Shown here one piece after another: positions 9,043 to 18,454 of a stretch of 64,000 nt of DNA (position 1 is its first letter; each line of letters begins with the position of its first letter). A program made the translations under genes and the position numbers. Below the pieces are notes generated by a model. It saw nothing but the letters and a program-made list of their open reading frames with translations. It was not told where the DNA came from and made no database searches. Source of the DNA: Bacteroidota bacterium (lineage in GTDB: Bacteria > Bacteroidota > Bacteroidia > Bacteroidales > Dysgonomonadaceae). The stretch spans positions 61,619 to 125,618 of the forward strand of contig JAFADY010000003.1 of the NCBI GenBank assembly GCA_023424395.1, read 5' to 3'.

Positions 9043-9318
9043 TCGCACATCCGTGCGAAGAGTTTTTATCTGTTTTCTACCCTACGCAACACGTTGCACA
9101 GGGTTGTTAATGTAATGCGCTACTGCGCATGTGAATACATAAATGTAAGTAATTTTTCTGAAAAATCCGAACTAAACACAGACTGTTAGTAAACTGTTTT
9201 TATTGCCGGTAGTAAATGATGATGTGCCAACTGCGCGCGTATGCGCGTTACAACTGTAACCAAATGCGTTTACGCATTGGGCAGGTAAATCACACTACTA
9301 TCCCGCACGGACGTGCGG
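9043..9318. repeat. Cluster of GC-rich hairpins with 4-nt loops
   Basis: This 300-nt gene-free stretch holds six short perfect hairpins: 9043-9058, 9086-9097, 9115-9130 (ATGCGC-TACT-GCGCAT), 9234-9247 (CGCGC-GTAT-GCGCG), 9263-9278 and 9303-9318 (CCGCAC-GGAC-GTGCGG). Stems differ in sequence, but each can be drawn with a 4-nt loop. They stand out from AT-rich surroundings and adjoin the dead Y1 transposase. No T-runs follow, so they are not ordinary terminators. Confidence 0.6.
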
Positions 9319-9325
9319 TACATTT

Positions 9326-11800
9326 TCACTTCTTCAACAATTCATCCACCCGCACAAACTCGTAGCCTCGTTTTTTCAATTCCTTGATTAAATCATCCAA
9401 CCGGTTATACAATTTATCGGTGCGTCTTGGATCGGTGCCGATATGAATCAACATCATATGCCCATTCAAATTTTCAGATTCTTCAAGATTAAGGACATTA
9501 TTGTAAATCTCGTCCGAAGAGCGGTAACTGTTCATATCGGGTGTGGTGTAATCGGCATTAGACGATGTCCCGGGGGTGAAATTCACGATTTGTACACCGT
9601 GCAAATTAGACCAGTTGCTGATTTCCTGATTGTACCACTCGAAAGGCGGCATATAATAACGCGGTTTAGAAATTTTCAGCCCGATTTTTTCCATCGCGCG
9701 GTAATTATCGATTAAATCTTTATCGAATTCGGCTTTCGATACCAATGTTTTGCTACGATCTTCCCAATCGGCGTACAGCAAATGTTTATCGGAGTGCGGA
9801 GCGAGATAATGTCCGTCTTTCTGCAAATTGCGCGCGACAGCCGGATAGAGCCTGTAAAAATCGCCCGTGAGAAAGAACGTTCCTTTCACTTTGTTTTTCT
9901 TCAGCGTTTGCTGAATAATTTTTGCTCCATCGGCAAATTCGTGTCCGGTAAAAACGAGCGAAAGTTTTTTTTCGTTTTTATTGCCGCGCACGATCCCACC
10001 TTGCACCATTTCGCGGTTTTTTGCCTGCGAAGCCAGATAACCGAAATAATACGTCATGGAAGCCGTGCCGTCCATCGTGGGCTCGTTGGTAGAATAATCG
10101 GCATAATCGTCGTGATACACCACGTAATCCGATTGAAAAGGCGCGTATTCGTCTTCGTTCGCCAAATAAATACCGATAAGGCTGCTGAAAATAGAATTAT
10201 AGATAGGCCCGTCCACAATTCCTCCGGTTATAGGATATTGCTTTAAATGTGTGAATGAAGAATGCGGATCCACAGGCGTATCGCCGTGGGCGGGATAACC
10301 CACGATCATGGACGTTCCCCACGGATTGCAGCCGAAAAGCCAGTCGCGCATGGCGGTTTCGATTTCCAAAAACGAATCGTCGCCCGTAATTTCGTGATAC
10401 AACCGGCATTGTGTGATGAATCCAACTGTGAGATTATTGGAGCACCAAATAAACGGGATACCGTTCATAAAAGCGTTGTCCCCTGCCCTATCCTTCACGC
10501 GCTGCAAACCGGTTTTCATATTTCGGATGAACTCCTGTTTAGCCCGCTGATTGCTGTTTTGAAAGGCTAAGTGATAATTACCCAGGTTCACGAACGGATA
10601 CCATTGGTAGTGCCGCGCCGAATCGGCTCCCATCCATGGCGTTACGGGTTCCTGTCGACCATAATTAATCGCTTGTGTGAGGTATTCTTTTTGTCCGAAA
10701 GTGGAATACATTTCGGCGGCAGCCAGTTGCATATCGTCTGCCCAATTGTCTTCTTCGTAAAAATAAGGCGCGCTGCCGGGCGCGGTTTGCGAAACTCCGG
10801 GATTTGCCGCACCTTTATCGTAGGCGTGTTTTGCTTTTTCGAGCAATATCGCCGAAAATTCGGGATAGTATTTTGCCAATACTTTTCCGCCCAACGCAAA
10901 CGACGACGCGTATTTACCGAGTGTGGAAGCCATTCCGGTGCTTCGGTTCTTGTTTTTGAACAAACCTTGCGGCTTGGGGCTGACGAAATAAACCGGACGT
11001 TGCTTGCCCGCACCCCAACCGTAATCCACTTTTTGTTCGTTGGGTAACGAATAACCCGCATGGTCGCGGTCGTCTGCCAACTGATTGAAATAGGTGGCCG
11101 AATCGGGATTCATTTTTACCAGCCAATCCAAACCCCACTTGGCTTCGTCCAGAATATCGGGAATGCCGTTGGCGCCTTCGTGGCCATTCGCATCGTACTT
11201 ATCGCCAAACGCAAGAGGATGTTGGGTGTAGGCAAACAGCATCTGATACACAGCGTTAGCCGATGTGGTTACATATTGCAGATAATCCGACGCATCGTGC
11301 CAGCCGCCGGTGGTGTTGAAATATTGTCCGTCGCGTTTCCCTTCGGGGTCTCCTACAGAAATGGCATCGTGCACATGGCACGAATCTTTCAAGAACGGAT
11401 TGTAACCGCACCGTTGCTGGCGCATATATTTCAACGGGATTCCGGCAGCATCGGCGTAAATTTCATTCCCGATTTTAAACGGAACGGATTGAATGTCTCC
11501 CACCTTTACAATGTACGTTCCGGGGGTTTTAAATTCCGAGAAATACAATCGTGCCGATGATTCAAACGCCCATTGTTTGCCGGTTTGCTTGATATTCGAT
11601 CCGGTATAAACCACCTTTTTTGAGCCAGCGTCTATGAGTTCGAATTTGTTTATCGGATTATTTTCTTTGCTGATCCACGCGGCCACTTTTACATCGTTTT
11701 CAAAATAACCGATCTGGTTTACGCGAATCCAAGAAGATTGCGAGTGAGACACAAAAAAACTGAAAAGAAAAACCAAAACTGCAAATAAATATTTTTTCAT
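9326..11800 (-). CDS. Glycoside hydrolase family 9 fused to a polysaccharide-deacetylase-like domain
   Basis: An 824-residue secreted enzyme. Signal peptide 1-21 (ending SHSQ), then an Ig-like cellulase N-terminal domain (about 22-105) starting WIRVNQIGY, then a GH9 (alpha/alpha)6 catalytic domain (about 110-580). Key GH9 sites are GGWHDASDY (about 163-171, catalytic Asp), CNPWGTSM (about 490), DPHSS (about 510) and the acid Glu in NEPTMDG (about 570). The C-terminal part (about 600-824) resembles a NodB/CE4 fold with KGTFFLTGDF, HSDKH (about 668) and MLIHIG, but the usual TFDDG motif is altered to FTGHEFADG. GH9 enzymes are usually endo-beta-1,4-glucanases. Start 11800 is chosen over 11884 because it begins the signal peptide, and the longer version would read into a MITE-like element. 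Probable last gene of the PUL. Confidence 0.9.
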   Translation of the reverse strand: MKKYLFAVLVFLFSFFVSHSQSSWIRVNQIGYFENDVKVAAWISKENNPINKFELIDAGSKKVVYTGSNIKQTGKQWAFESSARLYFSEFKTPGTYIVKVGDIQSVPFKIGNEIYADAAGIPLKYMRQQRCGYNPFLKDSCHVHDAISVGDPEGKRDGQYFNTTGGWHDASDYLQYVTTSANAVYQMLFAYTQHPLAFGDKYDANGHEGANGIPDILDEAKWGLDWLVKMNPDSATYFNQLADDRDHAGYSLPNEQKVDYGWGAGKQRPVYFVSPKPQGLFKNKNRSTGMASTLGKYASSFALGGKVLAKYYPEFSAILLEKAKHAYDKGAANPGVSQTAPGSAPYFYEEDNWADDMQLAAAEMYSTFGQKEYLTQAINYGRQEPVTPWMGADSARHYQWYPFVNLGNYHLAFQNSNQRAKQEFIRNMKTGLQRVKDRAGDNAFMNGIPFIWCSNNLTVGFITQCRLYHEITGDDSFLEIETAMRDWLFGCNPWGTSMIVGYPAHGDTPVDPHSSFTHLKQYPITGGIVDGPIYNSIFSSLIGIYLANEDEYAPFQSDYVVYHDDYADYSTNEPTMDGTASMTYYFGYLASQAKNREMVQGGIVRGNKNEKKLSLVFTGHEFADGAKIIQQTLKKNKVKGTFFLTGDFYRLYPAVARNLQKDGHYLAPHSDKHLLYADWEDRSKTLVSKAEFDKDLIDNYRAMEKIGLKISKPRYYMPPFEWYNQEISNWSNLHGVQIVNFTPGTSSNADYTTPDMNSYRSSDEIYNNVLNLEESENLNGHMMLIHIGTDPRRTDKLYNRLDDLIKELKKRGYEFVRVDELLKK

Positions 11801-11852
11801 AAGGGTAGATTTTTTTAAAGAAGTTGCAAGATAAGAAATATTTCGGAAAAAC

Positions 11853-11998
11853 AAAGAAGCTGTCTCAAACCACTCTAATTTCATTTTGTCATGTTGAACG
11901 AAGTCTATATTGTCAAACTAAGTAGATTCTTCATTTCGCTAAAACTCCATTCAGAATGACAATTTGATAGCAGGTTTTACTTTTGAGACAGTTTCTTT
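11853..11998. mobile_element. MITE-like palindromic element, about 146 bp
   Basis: The ends form 17-bp inverted repeats with one mismatch (11853-11869 and 11982-11998; core CTGTCTCAAA). Inside is a second inverted pair around TTGTCAT (11886 on) and AATGACAA (ending 11963). It encodes nothing of its own and lies between the GHL10 and GH9 genes. Nested palindromes of this kind are common non-autonomous elements in Bacteroidetes. No clear target duplication was found. Confidence 0.65.
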
Positions 11999-12047
11999 AT
12001 GTCGTCTACCTGTATTTGCGGCAAAAATAACCGTCCCAATGATCCGA

Positions 12048-13184
12048 TCAATGTTTGTATTCCTCGATCGCTTCTTTAAGACTATCCCAATATCCCTCTT
12101 GCCTGTCTATACCTTCAAGAGAAAACAAGCAAATCCCTTTTGAGCCTCCTTCTCGCGCGTAAGTAAAAAACTCGGTGATCCTGTCTTGCGGAACGTGCCC
12201 AACAAATAAACCCGAACAAAGGTATCCGGTATTGTTGTTCAACTTCAACGCATCAACGCCTTCTTTGGTTGCCGTATATACCATTTCATCGGGCCAATCG
12301 TAAAACGTATGGTAGATCATCGGGAAAAAGACATCCACATTCTTAAAATTAACCCAGTCCTGACGAACCAATTTTTTGGATTCTTCCGGCGTAGCGAACA
12401 CCGCTACCGAAGATACTTTATTGTGAGATTTTATTTCTTTGCATACTTCGCTTGCCACATTTGCCAATGCGTTCCACCTGTATTGCATCCACTGTTGGTT
12501 TGAAGTGGGATCTTTCAGATCCATCGGGTCTATTCCAGTTTCGTCTTTGAAGTTTTTACGGCAGACATCGCAGTAACAAAAATCCCATTGGGGATAGACT
12601 TTGTCCTGCACTACATTTCTCGATTCGTGAAGCCCGTAAGGCAAAATAGCGTCGGGATAGCGGATGAAATCGAGATGTATTCCCGCTAATCCTTTAATTT
12701 CCGCCAATTCGGCCACCCGATCCTTTAAATACCCGATGGTTTCCGGCCGCGAAGGGCACAGCCACCTGTAATGCTCGCGATTATAGAGCTTAATATCTAA
12801 ACACGATTCTCCCAACGCGTTCACCTGATACCAATCGGGATGAGCGGTTCTTAAACTCATCTCGGTTCTGTTGGTCGTCCAAATCCAAGCGTGTAGTTCA
12901 ATTCCGTATTTATCGGCATACGGCAAAGCCGTTTCTATGATCTTTATCGCGGCGCTGTCTCTAAACGCTGCCGAGTCTCCCAACACTTCGGGATATCCGC
13001 CGTGGCATTCCAGCAATATCGCATCGATCCCTGCATTCGCTGCATTTTTAAAATAATGATCCCACTGTTCGGGAGCAATTGTGGTTTTACCGGCCATCCA
13101 GGCCCATACTTTTTTATCGGCGATGTTCATTGTGCAAGAAGTTAATATTGTTGCGATACATAAAATTAACAATAATTTTTTCAT
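12048..13184 (-). CDS. Glycosyl-hydrolase-like lipoprotein, GHL10 family
   Basis: A 378-residue lipoprotein: the signal MKKLLLILCIATILTSC puts the lipidated Cys at 17. The body is a TIM-barrel of the glycosyl-hydrolase-like 10 (YngK-like) type, with HAWIWTTNR and the hallmark GIHLDFIRYPD (about 165-175), and a CYCDVCRKNF segment with closely spaced Cys. It probably works on oligosaccharides at the cell surface or in the periplasm; substrate unknown. Start 13184 gives the lipoprotein signal; the open frame extends upstream to 13499 across the SusD 3' end and a terminator, so a longer protein is unlikely. Confidence 0.85.
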   Translation of the reverse strand: MKKLLLILCIATILTSCTMNIADKKVWAWMAGKTTIAPEQWDHYFKNAANAGIDAILLECHGGYPEVLGDSAAFRDSAAIKIIETALPYADKYGIELHAWIWTTNRTEMSLRTAHPDWYQVNALGESCLDIKLYNREHYRWLCPSRPETIGYLKDRVAELAEIKGLAGIHLDFIRYPDAILPYGLHESRNVVQDKVYPQWDFCYCDVCRKNFKDETGIDPMDLKDPTSNQQWMQYRWNALANVASEVCKEIKSHNKVSSVAVFATPEESKKLVRQDWVNFKNVDVFFPMIYHTFYDWPDEMVYTATKEGVDALKLNNNTGYLCSGLFVGHVPQDRITEFFTYAREGGSKGICLFSLEGIDRQEGYWDSLKEAIEEYKH

Positions 13185-13215
13185 GTGTTTATCTAAATTT
13201 GGAAATAGAAAAAAA

Positions 13216-13243
13216 TTGAGCAACTTCGAATGAAGTTGCTCAA
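13216..13243 (-). terminator. Strong terminator between susD and the GHL10 gene
   Basis: A perfect 12-bp stem (TTGAGCAACTTC with its complement) and a 4-nt loop, followed on the minus strand by a run of seven T. It lies 20 nt after the SusD stop and 31 nt before the GHL10 start, leaving little space for a promoter. It probably lowers expression of the enzymes relative to the transporter. Confidence 0.85.
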
Positions 13244-13263
13244 CTAATAGATAATTGTTTTTA

Positions 13264-15057
13264 CTATTCTGCTGTGTCCCACCAAACCGGAACTGACCAG
13301 ATATCTGGTTTATCAGCTTTGGGGTTAGATGCTTTCCATTGTTCTGCATTGTAGTTAACTTCGTGGGAACATTGCATAAAACGCCTCCACCAATAATTCT
13401 CATCATTTTTTGTAGCTCCGGGGAATTTTTCATTTGCAGAAGCAGGCATCGCTTGCGGACGCTCAAATCCGGGATAAACAATACCCCAATTCCCCACATT
13501 TCCTGCAGAATAATTATAACGTCTCACATCATTCCAGTTTTCTACAGTAAAACTCATCGCTACGAATTTTTGTTTCATAATTTCCGCCATCGTCAAATTG
13601 GCTGAATTCTGACAAACTCCTTCACTATTCATAAATGCTGTTATGTCTTGAGTTGTCATAGCCTTCTTACCGGGATTTTTTGTATCGGCGTAGGCTGTAA
13701 GTTTTTGGTTGATCATTTCAATATTCGACAAAATACCATCCTTATAAGCTTGTAACGCTCCCGTTTTATCTCCTTTCTTAAATAACACTTCCGCTTTGAT
13801 AAAACACATTTCATAATAAGTAAGCAAATGTGTCGGAGATTCGGGACGAGTATAAAAAGTTCCGGTAGAAAGAATGGTTCCGTCCGCATCTTTGTACATA
13901 CTTTCTCCATCGGCAGAGCCTGTCATTCCGGTAATGGAACGAAGCGTTACATAAATTGTATCTCCTTTTCGTGCCTCTACCGTACTTCCGGCAGTATATT
14001 TTTTTGTTTTATTGCTATAATTGGATATTGCCGGCCCCGATTTTAAGCGAATATCCGAATTCATTTCATCTACTCCGGCGGTTATCATAAAATAAGAACT
14101 TCCATCTTGTCTATAATGCTGGTTAGCAGGCAACAATGCTTGCCGACGAGGATCATACATTTTCACTCCCGACTGCATATATTCCAATTTATCCGTGTAC
14201 CATTTTTGTATTCTAACGTGATCACTCCACGCTATGACATCGAAGAAATAACTTGTTTTCGTAGGATCGCCATTCAACGAAGGCCCTGTCAGATCCCCCG
14301 GCAAATTTAAATGATTTACAACCGAGCTTAATTCATTGGATTTAGGCGCTTTTTCTAAAGCAGCAAGAACAGATTCAGGATTATAGGTTGTTTTCTTTGA
14401 TAATTTATTTAACCAACGGGCTTTCAATCCGTAAGTCATTGCTACCCATTTCTTTATATCTCCTCCGTTCCAACTGTCCCCTTTCGACAAGGGAGGGGCC
14501 GTAGCCGATTGTGTTTTATCAAAATAAGTAAGCGCTTCATCTAATTTTTTCAAACATCCTTCGTAAATGGTTTTTCCATCATCGTATTTCGGCGTGAGTT
14601 GAGGACCTACAGCTTCTGTGAAAGGCATTTCACCATAAATATCCGTCATTAACATATACCCCATAGCTTCAATAACCAAAGTGGCTCCTATGTAATGATA
14701 CGCACCGGCTTCTTCGGCTTTCCTTTTTATATCTTCTATATTGGAGGCTGCTCCAACAAACCATTGTTGATAAGGTGTAACAGAGACTGCGTTATTCGGG
14801 TTCCACACAGGCATATAAACATGTGTTCCCGAGGGACCTTGCCGTGACGTTAATGTGCCATTTATCCAACTTACACGCATACCCGCAGACCCGTAGGCAT
14901 ATCCATAAAAATGCTGAATCCAAGGAAGCCGTGTATCCACACTTGCTACCAAATTTGTAGGAGTATTGGGATTTTCATTTACGTCTAACCAATCGCTGCA
15001 GGAAATCAGACTAAATAATATGATCAGGCTTACTCCTATTTTTTTTATATTTTTCAT
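13264..15057 (-). CDS. SusD-like surface glycan-binding lipoprotein (SusD/RagB, second type)
   Basis: A 597-residue lipoprotein with the lid role over a SusC-type transporter. The signal MKNIKKIGVSLIILFSLISC places the lipid Cys at 20. The N-terminal SDWLDVNENPNTPTNL and the overall length match the SusD-like_2 family rather than classic SusD. Start 15057 is preferred over 15087 for the signal peptide. Its partner SusC gene ends 39 nt upstream, and a strong terminator follows 20 nt after its stop. Confidence 0.9.
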   Translation of the reverse strand: MKNIKKIGVSLIILFSLISCSDWLDVNENPNTPTNLVASVDTRLPWIQHFYGYAYGSAGMRVSWINGTLTSRQGPSGTHVYMPVWNPNNAVSVTPYQQWFVGAASNIEDIKRKAEEAGAYHYIGATLVIEAMGYMLMTDIYGEMPFTEAVGPQLTPKYDDGKTIYEGCLKKLDEALTYFDKTQSATAPPLSKGDSWNGGDIKKWVAMTYGLKARWLNKLSKKTTYNPESVLAALEKAPKSNELSSVVNHLNLPGDLTGPSLNGDPTKTSYFFDVIAWSDHVRIQKWYTDKLEYMQSGVKMYDPRRQALLPANQHYRQDGSSYFMITAGVDEMNSDIRLKSGPAISNYSNKTKKYTAGSTVEARKGDTIYVTLRSITGMTGSADGESMYKDADGTILSTGTFYTRPESPTHLLTYYEMCFIKAEVLFKKGDKTGALQAYKDGILSNIEMINQKLTAYADTKNPGKKAMTTQDITAFMNSEGVCQNSANLTMAEIMKQKFVAMSFTVENWNDVRRYNYSAGNVGNWGIVYPGFERPQAMPASANEKFPGATKNDENYWWRRFMQCSHEVNYNAEQWKASNPKADKPDIWSVPVWWDTAE

Positions 15058-15096
15058 TTCTTTATTCCTTTCTATAAAATTGTACATTATTTATTC

Positions 15097-18000
15097 TCAA
15101 AAAGTCAGGTTTATACCAAAAGAAACACCTGCCGTATTAGGCACGCCAGCATAATCTATTCCGGTAGAACTTGATCCGGTAACTCCCGAACCAGCAAAAC
15201 TTGCTTCGGGGTCTAACCCTTTATAATTCGTAAACAACAACAGATTATTTCCTGTAACAGAAACTGTACACGCTTTAATAGCGCGTGTTTGTTCCAATAG
15301 CGCTTTGGGTAACGAATACGAAAACGAAATGGAACGCAACCTCAACCAATTTGTTTTTGTGATAAAGTTTGTTGCTTCCGCAGGATAGTAAGTCCTGTAA
15401 TAATCTGCAATAATGTTACGTCCGTAGCGAGGCGTTTTCACGGTTCCATCCGCATTAAGTATATCATAGTGCTTATCGGCTTCAAAAGTAAACGATCTCG
15501 GTTCGTAAACAGGCACTTTTTTAGTTTCTCCGTTTTCTACAATATCTTTTGTTCCTGTTTGTACTACTCCATTAAGTATAAGTTTTTCTCGATTCTCACT
15601 AAGTTTACTCCGCCCATATACGGTCATAAAATAATCCGTGCCATTGTATATATCTCCACCTATCCTGAAGTCAAAAAGAAAAGATAAATTGAGATTTTTC
15701 CACTGAATACTGTTATTAAGACCTCCGAGCAACTTCGGTTCACGGTTTCCCACATAGTTTGTTTGCGTATTATCGTAAGTAGGCATACCTGTTGTGGCAT
15801 CTAAAATAACATTTCCGGCATCATCTCGTTTCCATATATTTCCCGTAATAGCCATAAAATCGCCACCGTTAATGGAAGCTGCTTTTACGCCGCCAATCTG
15901 AACATCGGTAACATAGAGCAAATTCATTCCGTCTAACAAATTATTTACCGTTCCCCTGTTACCAGCCATATTAAGTGTTGTTGTCCATTGCAAATCTCTT
16001 GTTTGAATCGGCGTACCTGTAATGGATAATTCCATACCTTTATTATAAATATTTCCGACATTAACTTTATAAAGAATATATCCGTTGGCTTGGCTCAAAC
16101 GGGGAGATACTATTTGGTTTTTACTATTATTGGTATAATATGTATAGTCAAATCCTAATCTTCCATTCAAAAAACGCATTTCTAACCCAAGTTCAACCGA
16201 TTCTGTAATTTCGGGTATCAAATAGGGGTTACCTCGTTCCCAACTATTCCCAACGCCCGTGCCTGCTAAAAACTCCAAAGGAGGCCACAACGATGTTTGT
16301 GTTGAATAAGGGTCGGTATCCTTACCTACCCTTGCCCAAGAGGCACGTACTTTTCCAAAAGATAAAGTATTGTTTTTAGGCAAAAGTTCTGTAAAAATAA
16401 AACTCCCTCCTATAGAAGGATAAGGATAAGACCGATTATCAACCGGCAAGGTAGAAGTCCAGTCATTTCTTACTGTCGCAGTCAGGTATAACATATTTCT
16501 GTAGGATGCTCTAAGTTCGCTGTAAACTCCCATTAACCTTTTTTTACTTTTATATGAGTCTAAGCGTTTGTTGGCATCATTAATATTTCCGAAACTCGGA
16601 AAACCGGGAACGATAAAATTATAGCCCGTACGACGATTTGTAAAAGTTTGAGTTTCTTCCAAAGACTGTCCGAGAAGAAAGTTCAATTCAACATTTCCAA
16701 ATTGTTTATTGGCATTTAACATTAAATTAGAACTTATATATTCATAAGTTATATCATTTTCCGACAACCGTCCCTTTTGAAATTTAGTTAATACGGCGCC
16801 ACCTTCGGCTATCATGGTTCTGTCATTCATATTATAACGGTCGATCCCCAATTTATAAGTTAAATTCAACCAATCCGTTAATTTATAACTTGGCGTAACA
16901 GATCCGGTGATACGGGTCGTATGGTCATTCATATCGTTTTTATTAATAATCCAATAAGGATTTTCAACATCACTGTCTAATTGCTGGTTAGCCGGGTCTA
17001 AAGCCTGAAAAATACGATATTTGCTGCCGTCTTCATTCAAATACTTTGACATATTCTCACTTCTCGGCCATAGATAAACAGCCTCCATTGCGCCATTGCT
17101 GCTTGAATCCCAGAGCCCGCCGGAAGTTAATGTTTTTTGTGTTGCTGATTTTGAAAACGCAGCATTGACGGCAATATTAAAATTGCCATAAGTTCTGTCT
17201 CCATTGAAACGAATGGTATTTTTATCATAACCCGTTTCAGGAACAATTCCTTTTTGGTCAAACCGAGAGGCAGACAAATAAAAACTTCCCGAATTATTAC
17301 CTCCCGAAACAGTTACCGTGTTATCCCAAGCTGAACCAGTATTAAAAAAATCTTTAATATTATCGTGTTGAGTATCCTTTGCACCAAATGGCTCTCCCCA
17401 AGATGACATTACCCAATCCGTATCTAATGCACCTAAATTATTATAACTTCCTCTTTTATACGTGAATTGTTCTTCCGGATAACGATTTACCCAACTTGTT
17501 GTTAACCGGGAACTTACGTTCACTTCGGTCTTTCCATCTGTATTTCCCTTTTTCGTGGTAATAATAACTACTCCGGCTGCAGCACGCGAACCATAAAGAG
17601 CAGCCGCCGCCGCTCCTTTAAGTACGGATATATTATCGATATCTTCAGGGTTTATATCCATAACCCTATTACCGTAAGTTGTGGAATTTCTTGTTGCACC
17701 GTCAAATGCTGAATTTCCTCCGATGGGAGTAGAATTATCATAAATTACCCCATCAACCACAAAAAGCGGTTGATTATCTCTCTCCAATGAGGTGCCTCCT
17801 CTAAGAAGAATTTGAGTTCCTGCTCCGGCTGACCCTGAACTTTGTGTTATATTTACGCCGGCAATTTTACCGTTCAATGAATTCAAGATGTTAGATGATT
17901 TATTTTTCATTAACTCATCGCTTTTAATATCCTGCACAGCATATCCCAGGGCTTTTCTTTCTTTTCTTATACCCATTGCCGTAACAACAACCTCATCCAA

Positions 18001-18291
18001 TAGCTCTGTATCGGCAATCAAAACAATACGAGGGTTAGCCGTTACAGGAACTTCCTGCGTTACGTATCCAACATAGGAGATAACTAAAGTACTGCCCGCA
18101 GGCGCACTTATTACAAAATTACCCCCATTGTCTGTAACTGTTCCCAGTGATGTTCCTTTTACCAGAATTGTTGCTCCGATAACCGGATCTCCATTCTCAT
18201 CAGCCACATGCCCCGTTACCCGGGTTTGGGCGAACATAATTCCTATGCTTATAAAGAATAGGAAGAATAAAACATTAATTTTTCTTTTCAT
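15097..18291 (-). CDS. SusC/RagA-family TonB-dependent outer-membrane transporter
   Basis: A 1064-residue beta-barrel importer for oligosaccharides, energised by TonB. Order: signal peptide (1-22, ending FAQ), carboxypeptidase-regulatory-like domain (about 25-105) with the GDPVIGATILVKGT motif, the TonB-box-like DEVVVTAMG, a plug domain with LNGKIAGVNI and LLRGG, then a barrel ending FGINLTF with terminal Phe. No STN domain is present, so control by a FecR/ECF-sigma pair is unlikely. Start 18291 is chosen for the signal peptide. The first 81 coding bases are almost identical to those of the other SusC gene here. Confidence 0.95.
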   Translation of the reverse strand: MKRKINVLFFLFFISIGIMFAQTRVTGHVADENGDPVIGATILVKGTSLGTVTDNGGNFVISAPAGSTLVISYVGYVTQEVPVTANPRIVLIADTELLDEVVVTAMGIRKERKALGYAVQDIKSDELMKNKSSNILNSLNGKIAGVNITQSSGSAGAGTQILLRGGTSLERDNQPLFVVDGVIYDNSTPIGGNSAFDGATRNSTTYGNRVMDINPEDIDNISVLKGAAAAALYGSRAAAGVVIITTKKGNTDGKTEVNVSSRLTTSWVNRYPEEQFTYKRGSYNNLGALDTDWVMSSWGEPFGAKDTQHDNIKDFFNTGSAWDNTVTVSGGNNSGSFYLSASRFDQKGIVPETGYDKNTIRFNGDRTYGNFNIAVNAAFSKSATQKTLTSGGLWDSSSNGAMEAVYLWPRSENMSKYLNEDGSKYRIFQALDPANQQLDSDVENPYWIINKNDMNDHTTRITGSVTPSYKLTDWLNLTYKLGIDRYNMNDRTMIAEGGAVLTKFQKGRLSENDITYEYISSNLMLNANKQFGNVELNFLLGQSLEETQTFTNRRTGYNFIVPGFPSFGNINDANKRLDSYKSKKRLMGVYSELRASYRNMLYLTATVRNDWTSTLPVDNRSYPYPSIGGSFIFTELLPKNNTLSFGKVRASWARVGKDTDPYSTQTSLWPPLEFLAGTGVGNSWERGNPYLIPEITESVELGLEMRFLNGRLGFDYTYYTNNSKNQIVSPRLSQANGYILYKVNVGNIYNKGMELSITGTPIQTRDLQWTTTLNMAGNRGTVNNLLDGMNLLYVTDVQIGGVKAASINGGDFMAITGNIWKRDDAGNVILDATTGMPTYDNTQTNYVGNREPKLLGGLNNSIQWKNLNLSFLFDFRIGGDIYNGTDYFMTVYGRSKLSENREKLILNGVVQTGTKDIVENGETKKVPVYEPRSFTFEADKHYDILNADGTVKTPRYGRNIIADYYRTYYPAEATNFITKTNWLRLRSISFSYSLPKALLEQTRAIKACTVSVTGNNLLLFTNYKGLDPEASFAGSGVTGSSSTGIDYAGVPNTAGVSFGINLTF

Positions 18292-18334
18292 AGAAAATTT
18301 GTTAAAAATTAGTAGATTGATGCATTTAACAAAA

Positions 18335-18342
18335 CAAATATA
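18335..18342 (-). promoter_or_regulatory. -7 box of the second SusCD module
   Basis: On the minus strand TATATTTG matches TAnnTTTG, 43 nt before the SusC ATG and downstream of the terminator at 18414-18433. No matching TTTG box is seen at about 20 nt upstream, so activator dependence is possible. The placement suggests independent transcription of this susCD pair. Confidence 0.5.
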
Positions 18343-18413
18343 ACAAATATTTTTAAAAATAAAAAAAATATAAATAATATACAATTTCTATTTTTAATTA
18401 TTTTGATAAAAAA

Positions 18414-18433
18414 AGAGCAGTCATGACTGCTCT
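18414..18433 (-). terminator. Terminator after the first susCD pair
   Basis: A perfect 20-nt palindrome (AGAGCAGTCA and its complement) followed on the minus strand by a T-run. It lies 21 nt after the SusD stop. It separates the first transporter pair from the second. Confidence 0.85.
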
Positions 18434-18454
18434 AAAAAGAATTTTAATTTTTAT

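Noticed and set aside
13185..13499. N-terminal extension of the GHL10 frame to 13499
   Set aside because: It overlaps the SusD 3' end and a strong terminator, and would bury the lipoprotein signal.
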